Source: Platerodrilus igneus
Lineage: Eukaryota > Arthropoda > Insecta > Coleoptera > Lycidae
Direction: 5' to 3'
Assembly: GCA_036346225.1 (NCBI GenBank)
Contig: JARFIW010001346.1
Span: forward strand, 124,001-188,000
Length of the DNA stretch: 64,000 nucleotides
Shown here: in pieces, positions 44,040 through 54,519 of the stretch
How positions within the stretch are numbered: position 1 is the stretch's first letter
How the letters are laid out: the number at the start of each line of letters is the position of its first letter
Notes under the pieces: generated by a model
What the model was told of the DNA's origin: nothing
The model's database searches: none
What the model saw: only the letters and a program-made list of their open reading frames with translations
Made by a program: the position numbers and the translations under genes

Positions 44040-45475
44040 ACATGTAAATTCCCATAAAGAGGATTTGAGGAGGAGAGATCTCTCATTTCCTCACACATCT
44101 AGACCAAATAGTTTTCTTCGACTAGCCATTTTCATCTTTCGAGATAAATCTATCTTAGCATCCTCATTTCCTCCCACATCTGGATCAAATAGCTTTCTTC
44201 GACTAGCTATTGCATCTTTCGAGATAAATATATCTTGTTTAGTATCAATTAATATTAGAATTTTCTCAGCTACCCGAATCTCTAGGAATTTTTTAGATAG
44301 CATCATCCCCCAGGGAGCTACCCTTATTTTAAGATTTTTTGCTGGTAGAGATTTCTGACCGTTCTTATAAATTTTCTTAACCATGCAACACATCAAGTCA
44401 GTCTAGAATTTTACGCAGAATCCGAATCTGCAAACGGATTTAAAATCCAACCACACGCAGCAAAAGTTATAGCCCTTTAAAGTCCAGAGTATCTAAGTTT
44501 TTGCTCTTTGCTCTATAAGCAAACCTAACAAATAGCTTTCTTCGACTAGCCATTGCATCTTTTGAGATAAACTTATCTTGTTTGGTATCAATTAATATTA
44601 GATTTTTCTCAGCTACCCAAATTTTTAGGAATTTTTTAGATTGCACCCCCCCCCCCCCAGAGAACTACCTCAATTTTAAGATTTTTTACCGGTAGCGATT
44701 TCTGACCGTCCTTATAAATTTTTTTAGCCATGCGATACATCAAATTAGTTTAGAATTTTACGCAAAATTTGAATCTGCAAACAAATTCAAAATCGTACCA
44801 CCCCCCTGCAAAGTTATACTCCTTTAAAGTCCTAAACCTCTAAATTTTGCTATTTGCTCTATAAGCTAACCTAACAAATAGTTTTCTTCGACTAGTCATT
44901 TCCACCAACAAGATAAACCTATCTTGTTTAATCAATTAATATCAGATTTTTTTCAGCTACCCGAATCTCTAGGAATTTTTTAGATAGCACCATCCCCAGG
45001 GGCTACCCTCATTTTAAGATTTTTTTACCGTTAGAGATTTTTGCCCCGTTCTTATAAATTTTTTTACACATGCGACACATCAAATTGGTCTAGAATTTTA
45101 CGTACAATTCGAATTTGCAAACAGATTTAAAATAAGGCCGCTCCTTACAAAGTTACACATATACCCTCCGCCAGATAAGTCTTTCTCCACATTTCCACAC
45201 ACGAGATAAATGTGCCTTGTTTGGTATCAATTAATATTATAATTTTCTCAGCTACCCGAATCTATAGGAATTTCTTAGATTGCATCATCCCCCAGGAAGC
45301 AATCCTTATTTTAAGAATTTTTGCTGGTAGCGATTTCTGACCGTCCTTATAAATTTTTTAGACATACGACACATCAAACTAACCTATAATTTTACGTAGA
45401 ATCCGAATCTGCAAACAGATTTAATATAGAACCACCCCTACAAAGTTACACATATACCCTCTAAACTACAACTTC
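44040..45475 (-). repeat. ~345-bp tandem array, four units
   Basis: The marker word aaatag(c/t)tttcttcgactag starts at 44,103 (an 84-bp sub-duplication), 44,187, 44,530 and 44,876. A fourth, more diverged unit starts near 45,170. Each unit shares tatcaattaatattaga, ttctcagctacccgaat, cta(gg)aattttttagat, and a gaccgt-cttataaatttt block. The C10 run at 44,649 lies in unit 2. In minus-strand sense three units keep a similar peptide pattern (VAEK.LILIDTKQD.FISKDA.ASRRKLF), open for 101 codons in unit 1 (44,091-44,396), but the 343-346-bp period is not a multiple of three throughout. Confidence 0.8.
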
Positions 45476-45616
45476 CTGCAGCTCATACCTAAAAGAAAAT
45501 CTAAAAACCATTCTTTAAACTTTTTATTACAGACAATTTTTACTAATACAGTTTAAATTTTGTAAACCACATTTCTAAATACATATTGACAATTTTTATT
45601 CTTAACCTAGAACTTC

Positions 45617-45820
45617 TCATATCAGCTTATACTTATTAATATTTATTTCTAAATAGAGCACCTTTTCCAAAAACCAACCGGCCCCACGTGTTTCAAATTT
45701 CTCTGATGTTGTTCTCATGGTTTCGCTTAAGACCTCGTACATATTTTCCAGATTACTAGAAGACGTCACCACCATATTTTTTGTGTTAAAGGATTTCACA
45801 TCGGTAGTCTCTTCTCCCAT
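45617..45820 (-). pseudogene. PolB N-terminal fragment, third lineage
   Basis: 67 codons matching the start of the PolB frame at 9,612-9,320 in pattern (KSFNTKN, SS.L...Y...S..M...SE.FE.R..GW...VL.LEININKY). Polymerase homology ends at 45,617 and nothing of the exonuclease or polymerase domains follows, so the gene is truncated. It is out of frame with the zinc-finger part by one step near 45,890, the same junction that is broken at 9,630 in the complete element. Confidence 0.82.
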
Positions 45821-46397
45821 TTTGGTGTAAACGCCGTAGAGTTCGTAATAGACTTTTAGCGCTGTATGTTGTGTTCTTTTTCATTAAGTAATCGAATAAA
45901 CCGCTCTTTCTGCTTCCAAAAAAACTCGGACACTCTATCGTCGACACTGGCGTTCTTATGCGATAGCTAGCCATACGGTTGTTAAACGCTGTGCTAACCA
46001 TTTCTACGCCATCGTCGCCAGTACCGGTAACTGTGGCATTTTTATGTCTGTTGCTTCTCACGTGTGCGGTATAGGTAGTCTTCGCCATTTCCAAATCGCA
46101 TACTTTACACATAATTCGTAGTTGTTTCGCACAAGTCCCTTTAACAGCTGGTGGAGCTGAACGTTTACGGCTTAATGATATACCGTGCTGTTTTTCCTTG
46201 TGTCGCAGTAAATTGTCCATTCTTGTAAAAGCGATACCGCAAGACATACAGTTTATGTGCTTTGCTGCTGACGGATGTATACGCTTAACCCTGGACGATG
46301 TTACACCACAGCATTTGTTCTGGTGCCGTTTGAGAGCATTTTTCCAGGTATATGAAGCACCGAAAGAGTTGCATTTAAAAACGTTTGCAGGTACCAT
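45786..46397 (-). pseudogene. N-terminal zinc-finger part of a second ZnF-PolB gene
   Basis: About 203 codons from the ATG at 46,397. It has one degenerate C2H2 unit (FKCNSFGASYTWKNALKRHQ), a clear one (INCMSCGIAFTRMDNLLRHK), a KR-rich linker (SLSRKRSAPPAVKG), a third Cys/His unit (IMCKVCDLEM...HVRSNRH) and the conserved MVSTAFNNRMASYRI stretch that precedes the polymerase. Its order matches 9,615-10,157 but residues are much diverged, so it comes from a different Maverick lineage. A TATA box lies at 46,489-46,497, about 95 bp upstream of the ATG. Confidence 0.82.
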
Positions 46398-46488
46398 TTT
46401 AGTACAAAACAAAATCCGCACTATAGGACTTTGGCGAAACTTGTAAGCGAACTAACTTATAACTAAAGAGTTTACTCTTGCGTACCTG

Positions 46489-46497
46489 CTTTATATA
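46489..46497 (-). promoter_or_regulatory. TATA box of the second ZnF-PolB gene
   Basis: Minus-strand TATATAAAG. Only one such promoter is present, unlike the six-copy array in the complete element. No TCAGT initiator was found at the expected distance. Confidence 0.5.
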
Positions 46498-46499
46498 CC

Positions 46500-46780
46500 C
46501 TATAGAATGCAACCTGAAGGTTTTCGAAGACAGCCGAACGAAGTTGAGGATTCAGCGGGGAACAAAATAACGTCATCTTTTGCCAATCCTTGCTGCTCGT
46601 CCAGTACATTTAGCACCGATGCATGCACCCGGTTCGCATAGTTCATGCTGCGAATGCAGTTAGTAGAAACATCGGAAACGTCTTCCATGTTATACGGGCA
46701 TCTTGTACATATTAAAAATCCAAAAGGGTGGTAGCACACGCACACAAATTCGTTGCAAGTCTTGCGGTGGAAGATGCAGT
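46500..46780 (-). CDS. Cys/His-rich exon-like frame, unidentified
   Basis: About 93 open codons on minus beginning just after a possible acceptor (a T-rich run then TTTATAGTAG at about 46,781) with HCIFHRKTCNEFVCVCYH, then FLICTRCPYN and an acidic helical tail. The spacing of Cys and His (C...H..C...C.C.H ...C..C) suggests zinc binding. It could be an exon of a Maverick accessory gene. The stop at 46,500 abuts the TATA box of the zinc-finger/PolB gene. I do not recognise the family. Confidence 0.4.
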
Positions 46781-46910
46781 GCTACTATAAACAAAAATTT
46801 AGTAAAACGCTTTAAACCTTTACTAAGGAAATACCAAATTTGTTGTCTACAGAACACTTATTAATAAAGCAATTTAATTTTAAATAACTTTTAAGTCATA
46901 TTTTTGGGAA

Positions 46911-47030
46911 ATGGCAGGCTTGAATATTTTCTTTGGAAACAATCGAAGATTACCGAAGACACTCGAAGAGTCCACAAGCGCGGTCACTAAACCAATTAGC
47001 ATTAATACCAAGTATTCCGTACTTTCGTAG
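46911..47030 (+). CDS. Short frame, 39 aa, possible first exon
   Basis: MAGLNIFFGNNRRLPKTLEE and following residues, ATG to TAG. It lies on the same strand as, and upstream of, the 237-codon frame. A consensus splice donor GGTAAGT lies at 47,098, but the frame stops before it, so any link would need another donor. Confidence 0.3.
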   Translation: MAGLNIFFGNNRRLPKTLEESTSAVTKPISINTKYSVLS

Positions 47031-47442
47031 GTTGCTCATTTCCTAGAGCCAAATCTTCCGCATAGCGGTCGGTAGCACATAATGATTTCTAGAACCGGTA
47101 AGTACTCAATATCGCCCAAATAGAGAATTAGATGCTCGATGTCTGTCAACTTCCGATTTCCTCGTAAAAGGTAGAAAAAACTCGGCCAATCATCCATCTA
47201 ACTTATACTTCGACCCGCTCCCGTTCTGATAATTTCCAATCATTTTTCAAACGACAATGGTCTCAGAATTTTTAAACCTTCGAGGGATCTATAAGTCGTG
47301 ATCAATTACACGTTCGAGCTACCCGTAAACTAACATATTTTATAGTAACAGTGCGCTGTATAATACATGCATACCCCTTCTCTGCGCTACTGCTATTCTT
47401 GTAGTTGCTTGAAAAAGTCAACCGCCTTTTTTTTTACTGCTG

Positions 47443-48156
47443 ATGCTGCAGATCCTGACTGGCGGACTACACACACCAATTACAGAACCATTTTCTGACA
47501 ATATAATGTTGGTTAAAATTTGCGACCTTTCTGACGCCGAACAAACATCTGCAAACAAAAGGATGTTTATCATAAAAAAAGATATTTGTGGTGCATTTTA
47601 CTGCTATCTACGAAGAAAGTTCGACCGATTTGGTTCCGCTAGGCATGGTGTTAAAGCTAAGCTTCCGTTTTCTCTGGAAAGCACTAACAAAATGGGCCAG
47701 AGAGTAAAAGAAATTATCGGAAAAGAAGACCTCGAATGCATTAATAAAAAATTCCAAAATCCTATATGTGTTCCACACAAAGTGGTACTAGCAGATGTTA
47801 AGTTGGAAACTTTATTGGAGGAACTACCAGATATATTACACGAACTCGAAAAATATTATTTCTATCTTTTTGACATGGATGTAACCCAAGATTTTGCTGG
47901 CATATTTAGCAAGATGGAGATGTGTAATTATTTAACTACAAAGCATTACTTTTGCTATAAGGGCGAATACGAAGAAAAGTGTAATATTATAGTTGACAAC
48001 GATAAAACTGCGGGAATTGATTGTTTAACATGGCTAACAACCAATGCAAGAATTAAGATATGCAACAAATTTGTGTGTCAGATAAGTTCTGGTGTTAATA
48101 AACAACTTGGCAATCATATACTAGATTTTTTTGACGTGAATAGTATAGCTGAGTAG
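47443..48156 (+). CDS. Well-preserved 237-codon frame, unidentified (candidate element-encoded protein)
   Basis: The longest clean frame in this part of the window, with no internal stop. Features: KRMFIIKKDICGAFYCYLRR, then a helical middle, then a pattern with FDMDVTQDFAGIF, IIVDNDKTAGIDCLTWL and ARIKICNKFVCQISSGVN near the C-terminus (Asp-rich, conserved-looking Cys). No signal peptide or membrane span. The first codons overlap a textbook acceptor: T10-rich tract then CTGCAG ending at 47,452, so the true N-terminus is probably on an upstream exon and the ATG at 47,443 may be intronic. It is divergent from the zinc-finger/PolB fragment 1 kb away, so it may be a Maverick accessory or replication gene. 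That is inference. An AATAAA-like aaataaaaat lies at 48,486. Confidence 0.6.
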   Translation: MLQILTGGLHTPITEPFSDNIMLVKICDLSDAEQTSANKRMFIIKKDICGAFYCYLRRKFDRFGSARHGVKAKLPFSLESTNKMGQRVKEIIGKEDLECINKKFQNPICVPHKVVLADVKLETLLEELPDILHELEKYYFYLFDMDVTQDFAGIFSKMEMCNYLTTKHYFCYKGEYEEKCNIIVDNDKTAGIDCLTWLTTNARIKICNKFVCQISSGVNKQLGNHILDFFDVNSIAE

Positions 48157-48159
48157 TTG

Positions 48160-49980
48160 TTGGGACAACTTCGGGAAAATTTTATACCCCATATTTTTAC
48201 AAGATTATGATAGTTTAGAGAGCAATGTGCAATAATATGATGAATTATGTATGATAGTGAAGGGAATTTTGTTTGAAATGAAACTTGATGAGACCGTGTG
48301 AAAAAATTAGAGATATGGAATAGAAATGTTAGATTGCAAATGATATTAGTATAAAGTTAAGGAAAGTTTAGTTAATTATAAGATAAATGTAGGTTGATTG
48401 TTAAAAGGAGAAAAGCCCTAGTATAAAAAGGTTATGCGTGTGTATTATAAAGCTTATAGAATTAGTTATAGATAGCAAGTAGATAGAAATAAAAATAGTA
48501 AAATTACTCATGTATGCGGAAACATAACGCAGATTCCAAATTTTATATTTTGATTTGGGGGAAAATGACGTGATAAGGGGTCACGAGAGGTCATTAAAAC
48601 CCAAATTCTGCAAATAAATCCCACTATAATATAATAGAATCCGGAAAAAGAAAGTTCCGTAAATTCATGGTTATGACCTGTATAATACAAGCGTACTTTT
48701 ATTCATTGCTGAACAAGCAGAAAATCAAATTCCCCTTGTATAAATAATCACCCTGTATGATATAAGCGTATTGTAAATACGTTGCAAGTAACGTAAGTGG
48801 TATATGTAGATATAATTAATTGTAAGATACTGTAAAACGCATATGAACGCAAATCAATCATTTTAAGATAAATACAATGCCATTTATTTTCATTTATTAA
48901 TTATCAATACATTTTGATAAAAATGCTTTCCATTTGCTGTAAATAGCATAGAATAGTACTAGCCTTACGCATTTAGCATAAAAACTACAATCAACCTGTA
49001 TTTAAAAACCTTAATTTTAATATTAATTTTGTGTGCTGAAACACGTTTTGCCATAAAAGCAAATATTTTTATAAAATGCAACCCCTTTTGCATTAAAAAG
49101 CATTTAAAGATTAAATTAATTACGCTGTGGATTCCAGAAATTTATTTTAAATAAAAAAATCTCTAAAGTACTAGTCATGCGTATTTAAAACTACGTAAAT
49201 ATCAAATGAAACGTTTGTTTCAAAAATCGATCGGAACACTAAAAAACCTAGAGAATGTAATAGAAATTGATAAGAAATACTTATGATCGTCGCATTTACT
49301 GTTGGAGTGAAGTGATACGCCACAATCGTTGTATATGTGTTAGAGTAAGACAAACCGTGCACGTCACTAATAACTGTATCAAGATTACGAGGTAATAAAC
49401 GCCGTGATTTTAGACGCTAATGAGTTTCTTTGAGACCCTTGCATCATAATGTTCCATACTTTTCTACTACCTTCTGGATATAGATAATTTGGATATATAA
49501 GGAAGCGTTTATTAAAAACGGGGATTCATTCGATTCATTCGATTCTTAAATTTGATTCTTAAATTCGATTGCAAAATGTTATTTTGATTTAAGTCGCAAG
49601 CTGTTGCTTTGCGAAGATAATATTCGAAGTATGCAGTAAGCTTACTGTGATTTAATCAATACGATGGTACAATAAATATAGAAGTGATATTTTAAATGCA
49701 AATTACATAAAAAAATAAAGTTTATTAATTACAATGGAGAGGGAAAAGGGAAAAGATTTAACCAAAAATGTACTTTGGTAATTGCTGTTTGAAATCAGGA
49801 TTTTAAATATGGAAAATCTTGAAAGCTGATTTGATGTCAATTTAACATAAAAAGATATTTAATTACGAGGAGGGTTTTTGTGGATTCTGCAATTATTGCT
49901 ATTAGATATATCTTTAACTGATATTGGAGTATTTATTTTTAACTTAAGGTAGAATAATAGGTGTGAATCAAACTAGAAAT
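48160..49980. other. AT-rich sequence without recognised genes
   Basis: No convincing frame or repeat was seen; 49,520-49,560 has a short (attcgatt)n repeat. Confidence 0.4.
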
Positions 49981-50019
49981 GACGTCAAATAAATTATCCA
50001 TAAATATACTCGCAATAAT

Positions 50020-50606
50020 TTGGCAACACCCCCGGCTTTCTGTAAAAAATATGTTGACGATGTGGTTTGTGCCGTTTCTAACAATGAAGTTGATATTGTT
50101 TTAAATAGTTTCAATAGTTACAACCAACACTTTCAATTCACATTAGAACGAGAAAATAACAATAGTGTTCCGTTTTTGGACACGAAGATAAAATGGGTGA
50201 CAATAATAAAATCCTACTTGACTGATACCAAAAACCTACTAGTTCTGGTAGGTATACATACTATTTTTCTACTCATAGTATAGTTTACAAAATTAATGGC
50301 CTTCTAGGTTTAAAGAACAGAATATTAAAAATTTCTCAGACTACTTTTCATAAGATAAATTTAAATATTCTTTCCAATACTATGATCAACAATGGCTTTC
50401 CTAAATCTCTTGTTAACAAGTTGGTATTTAGTACGAGTACTATGAATAAACGTCCAACTAGCTATGAACCTACTGACACGACCATACACAAAAGGTTACC
50501 ACTAATATATGATTTAACATCCAAATTAATAAACATTTTGCATGATAAGTCGATGATTATTTCTAAATATAATTTAATTACTGTAGGCAATCTCTTTCAA
50601 AACTGA
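50020..50606 (+). pseudogene. Penelope-like reverse transcriptase, C-terminal part
   Basis: KYVDDVVCAVSNNEVD is the Y-x-D-D catalytic box in the form used by Penelope RTs. FTLERENNNSVPFLDTKIKW matches the following conserved segment. In another frame the linker NKRPTSYEPTD and a helical stretch follow. Nothing N-terminal of the palm is present. Breaks lie at about 50,210 and 50,290-50,380. Confidence 0.82.
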
Positions 50607-50624
50607 AAGACAAAATTTTTATGC

Positions 50625-50860
50625 TGAGCAACATTAATACTGTTTACTCCATTCCGTGCCAGGGCTGTAACAAAGTTTATATAGGTCAGTTATCTCAATG
50701 ACTGTAAAATTAAAAAGAACTTATTTGCGTTATAGTGTCATACTAAGGACAGCAAACATTTTCCAAGTTTTGATAATGTAGAAATTTTAGACAAAGAGAA
50801 TTCTTATAAGGGTAGACTTTTTTTGGAAATACATGTTTTCTATTTTATGCACCTCGGACA
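50625..50860 (+). pseudogene. GIY-YIG endonuclease of the Penelope-like element
   Basis: VYSIPCQGCNKVYIGQ carries the first GIY-YIG strand pair with the C-x2-C usual for Penelope nucleases. A later part has H.KDSKHFPSFDNVEILDKE and YKGRLFLEI (the conserved E and R). Stops lie at about 50,699-50,720. Confidence 0.72.
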
Positions 50861-51159
50861 GATTGTTTAGTTTATATTCGCTGATAACTTAATATAAGTG
50901 AACTATTATCTATCAGACTTATTGTAATTTACAAGTTATAAGCTCAAAACTATTTTAAGATGTAAGTGTTTTGTGTGAAATGTTTAGCTGTTACTGCTTA
51001 TAATCAAATTTTTAAAAAGTTTTTGTATGCATACGTTCACCCACAATATTTTAAATGTTTTTCATCAATGTTAGTACGGTATTTTAACTCACAAATCTGT
51101 AGGTGACATTATGTTGTTCCATTGTTAGAGTGAACTGCATTCATTTATTTTTTAGTACC

Positions 51160-51190
51160 CTGATAAAGATCTTAAATAGATCGAAAGCTT
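51160..51190 (+). ncRNA. Hammerhead-like motif (degenerate)
   Basis: CTGATAA at 51,160-51,166, a 5-bp stem GATCT/AGATC (51,168-51,172 with 51,178-51,182), GAAA at 51,183-51,186, and an outer TACC/GGTA pairing. This is the layout of the small hammerhead ribozymes known from Penelope-like repeats, but the core CTGANGA has A where G is needed, so activity is unlikely. Confidence 0.45.
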
Positions 51191-51279
51191 GGTAGAAAAC
51201 AAAAGTTTTATTACTTAGTTGATGACCAATAACCTGGTATTTATATTTCTATTTGATATATACTTGGTCGTTACATCAA

Positions 51280-51283
<4 letters not shown>

Positions 51284-51330
<47 letters not shown>
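51284..51330. repeat. (TA)n microsatellite
   Basis: TA run directly before the left LTR; the gypsy element seems to have inserted in it, since a TA run also follows the right LTR at 60,834. Confidence 0.9.
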
Positions 51331-51332
<2 letters not shown>

Positions 51333-53480
51333 CTGCGATATCACCGTACTGAGATGTATTTAACGTTCAGTTGCCCGCTGTTTGCCACCGCTCTGTCTAA
51401 ATAATCTAGGATAAAAATTTACCACGATGGGTTTTGTTATGCCTCGACTAGCTCAGTTCAACCCTACACAAAGTGTACGACGATACGATAACAAAGAAGT
51501 TTTATTCCCTTTTCTCTAACACTTCCTATTTGAATGAGATAAACGAAATTAATCAAAATTTATATAATAACCAAAATATGTACCATTTGTACCTCCACAA
51601 CCTTCTTATATCATTGGCTTTTTAAGAAAACCCTTGAATCAAAGTAACAATATAAATCAGTTTGTCCCCAAATTATGACTTCCTTAAATCCGTTTAAAGC
51701 CAGCGAAAATGTATGCTACTTGAAGTACGTTGAACGTTCATTGACCTTCTTTCCCTTTTACGTAATTTTCGTATCAATAAAATTTTGATGACCCTTTACA
51801 TAAATATTCCTGTACATGCAAAGATTAAAATGTTCAAAAAGAAAATAATGCTTTATGCTATTAAAGTACATTTTTATCTCTGACCTGTTGTTTTTCCTTG
51901 CGTGTCTCTGCGTGCCCCAATTCTTAGAGCTGCTACTGCGTGCTATTGACTAGTGTCCTTGGATTGTTTTTAGTTTCTTATTAATTTGGTTTGATAGTTG
52001 TTTATTGAATCGCGTCGCACAGCTTGGTTAAACGTCCAGTTTAACACTTAATCGTTTACTAAGTTGAGTTTAGTTCAACCCTTGGTTCAATTCTCAGTTC
52101 AGTACTTGTTTCAGTATTCGGTCTAATACCTGCTGTCCTAAGTTAATAAAATATGTTTAATTAGAATTTTGGACTTACGTTTTTAAATATTAAACAGCGA
52201 ATTTCTGTTGTATATTTGCACTGGCGTCGCCGTGGATCAATGTAGTAAGCGTAAGACTACGGATCCCAAGGTCCCGGGTTCAAATCCCGACACGGCCGAC
52301 TGCTTGAAAAATGGCAGGTGAGCATTTTTCACAAAAATTACGCCCTCGTTCGGATGAGAGGTTAAATGGAGGTCCCGTGTGTGAGTGTTGTCACGCACGT
52401 TAAAGATCCCTACCTTGCCTGGAACGGCAAGGGTTCGGCAAAATTCTAAATTTCCAGGCAACAAAAAACTCGCCTCCTGGCCAATGTAGTACCTACAGGT
52501 GGAGCATTGTAAATGTAAATGAACTGTATATTTGCACTTGTACTATTATTTTGAAAATTTTCAATCACCAACTTTTACTTCTATTATTATTTAATTTTTC
52601 ATTCTAACTTCGCGTGTTATCTTGGTTTAGAGAAGTACAGAACATACCTTGGTCGTAGAAAGACTGACCCTTTATTAGCTCGTGCGGTATTTAAAAGCCC
52701 GCCTATCACCTGTTATAATTGGTTTACCCAGTTTATTTTGTTGATTGGGGCGTTGTACTTTGACCTATCGCACCAGCCTTCGAATTTCCATGTAGTTACC
52801 ATCCCAATTTCTCGTTGCAATGCTTTAGCACATCACGTATACATCTAGTTTTATATTGTGGATTTTGATACATTAAACCTTCTCAAGTCACGTATTTTTA
52901 TTTTGTCAAGGAATTTATAACTTTAAATCGCACGTAGCCAACCGTATGCTTTCTTGTTTTGTTTTTTTCTAACCTGCGTGGGTTTCGTGTTAATTTTTCA
53001 TAAAGATCAGTAGGCAAATTTTATAATGACGTAAATTGAATGCGTTTGTTTACTTCCTGCGTTTATGAAACATGGTTGTTTTGAAAGATCTGTTTATTGA
53101 GAGCATTCTTGTTTATTTCCCTGCACTAATGCGTTGGTTTTAATAGGATTTATTGCGTGTTTGTTTTACTTTTAAATGTTTCTCATGCGTATTTATTTAC
53201 GGTTTATGCATGCATTGCTGTTTTAAAATGAATTGGATGGCGCACAAAATTATTTATCTCACTGAATGTGATTGAATATTTGAAGAATCAGCTTCTTTTC
53301 ATTGATTATAGTTAATTGTAAATTTTATACAGAGTGTTTAATATTTGCTTTTTGCATAATTGGCGATTTTCGTACTTTTTATTATTAAAATGTTTAATTT
53401 TCTAGACCTTATCGTCATTTACATAGAGTGCACAACCCTTGTGACCCTATATACCCCTAAATAACCCTATTATCATAGCA
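51331..53480 (-). repeat. 3' LTR of the gypsy-like element
   Basis: 2,150 bp including a 303-bp SINE and its duplication; about 1.83 kb without them. It keeps ~125 bp (around 52,160-52,210 and 52,540-52,640) that are deleted in the other LTR. Confidence 0.87.
52210..52538 (+). mobile_element. tRNA-derived SINE with 13-bp target duplication
   Basis: The 303-bp insert (52,223-52,525) is flanked by perfect GTATATTTGCACT copies at 52,210-52,222 and 52,526-52,538. The head is tRNA-like: GTCGCCGTGGATCAATG near the A box, GGTTCAAATCC as B box, and end pairing GCCGTG/CACGGC. The middle contains GTTCGGATGAGAGGTTAAAT, GGAGGTCCCGTGTG and CACGCACGTTAAAGATCC, a central block of the kind conserved among invertebrate SINE superfamilies. 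The 3' end is TGTAAATGTAAATGAA. The clean duplication points to a fairly recent insertion by a LINE machinery. Confidence 0.9.
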
Positions 53481-53525
53481 TTCTCCCCCAAAGTAAAATA
53501 TAAAATTTTTTATTAATGTCATTTT

Positions 53526-53541
53526 TTGGCGCCCAACGTGG
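53526..53541 (+). promoter_or_regulatory. TGGCGCCCAACGTGG primer-binding-site-like word
   Basis: A perfect classical retroelement primer-site word on plus, 45 bases inside the LTR that by coding direction is the 3' LTR. It may be a relic of another element or a chance duplicate of the leader in inverse orientation. Confidence 0.4.
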
Positions 53542-53735
53542 TAACAAAAACTCCATTGGTCTAAAAGTTGTATTTTTATTTCTAATTAATCTTACCACCA
53601 TTTCCCTATTCTAATCCCTATCTATGCCTAACTTATCTTATAACTATATCCCTATTCTAATCCCCTATTTACATATACCTATTATAAATTATTTATATTA
53701 TAATTCATATGAAACTTTCTGTACAATTATCCCTA

Positions 53736-54505
53736 TTAAGCATCGGCTACTATATAAGTTTTCCCCTCTATGTACCTGATTTGGTATCCCAAAAATTTTA
53801 CCTTTTTTTGGAAGAATTTACATTTCTCCAGATCTAATTTTAAGCCTGCCACATTTAATTTCAGTAAAATCAGTTCAAGATGTACTAAGTGTTGTTCAAT
53901 ACTGTCGTTGAATATTAAAATGTCATCCACGCAATGGATGCAAAATTCTTCGTACGGTCCCAAAATACTCTGCATAGCTTTTACTAATGCAGCCGTACTC
54001 GAAGACTAACCAAAAGGGACCACTTTAAATTGGTATATATGCCCTTCTACAGACAAACCCGTATATTTTCTGGACTCTCGTGCTAGTGGAATTAGCCAAA
54101 ATGAATTTTTCAGATCAATTTTTGTACAAATTTTCGTATTACCTATCATTGCCAAGATACTATCTATGGTTGGCGGACAATGGTATTGCGGTTTAGTTCG
54201 CTGATTTATTTTTTCGCATCGAAACATAACATGATGCTATTATCACTTTTCTTGACAACTACTAATGGATTAACAAAGTGTGTACTGGATTTCTCAATGA
54301 TACTCTCTTTTAACATTTGTTCAATCTCTCCTCTCACTCTAGCCCTGTATGCCGCTGAAATAGGATACAATTTTGTATTAAACGGTTCTGTGTTCACAAC
54401 CTCTAACTTGTGTTCATAGCCTGTTGCATTTCTGGATTCTGACCCTATCAATTCGGAATATTTTTCTAATATTGAATCAACTCTACCTGGTAACGCCGGC
54501 AACAA
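53736..54505 (-). pseudogene. Gypsy-type reverse transcriptase, broken
   Basis: Three frame pieces. 54,206-54,505: LPALPGRVDSILEKYSELIG and PLVVVKKSDNS (RT N-terminus). 54,006-54,227: CTKIDLKNSFWLIPL, YQFKVVPFG. 53,736-53,975: CVDDILIF (catalytic box as V-D-D), LEKCKFFQKKVKFLGYQI. The frame is lost at 53,736, after which no RNase H is found. This is a different lineage from the long-LTR element at 26-36 kb. Confidence 0.87.
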
Positions 54506-54519
54506 ATTCCTTTTATTTT

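Larger units (their letters stand above)
49995..51210 (+). mobile_element. Penelope-like element remnant
   Basis: 5'-truncated RT followed by a GIY-YIG nuclease, an order unique to Penelope-like retroelements. RT palm (50,020-50,283), RT end and linker (50,382-50,606), nuclease (about 50,630-50,850), then a 3' region with a hammerhead-like word at 51,160. Many frame breaks. No terminal repeat partner was found. Confidence 0.82.

Noticed and set aside
44065..44358. 97-codon plus-strand frame in the tandem array
   Set aside because: Mirror of the minus-strand pattern in the same unit; neither continues through the array with a constant frame.
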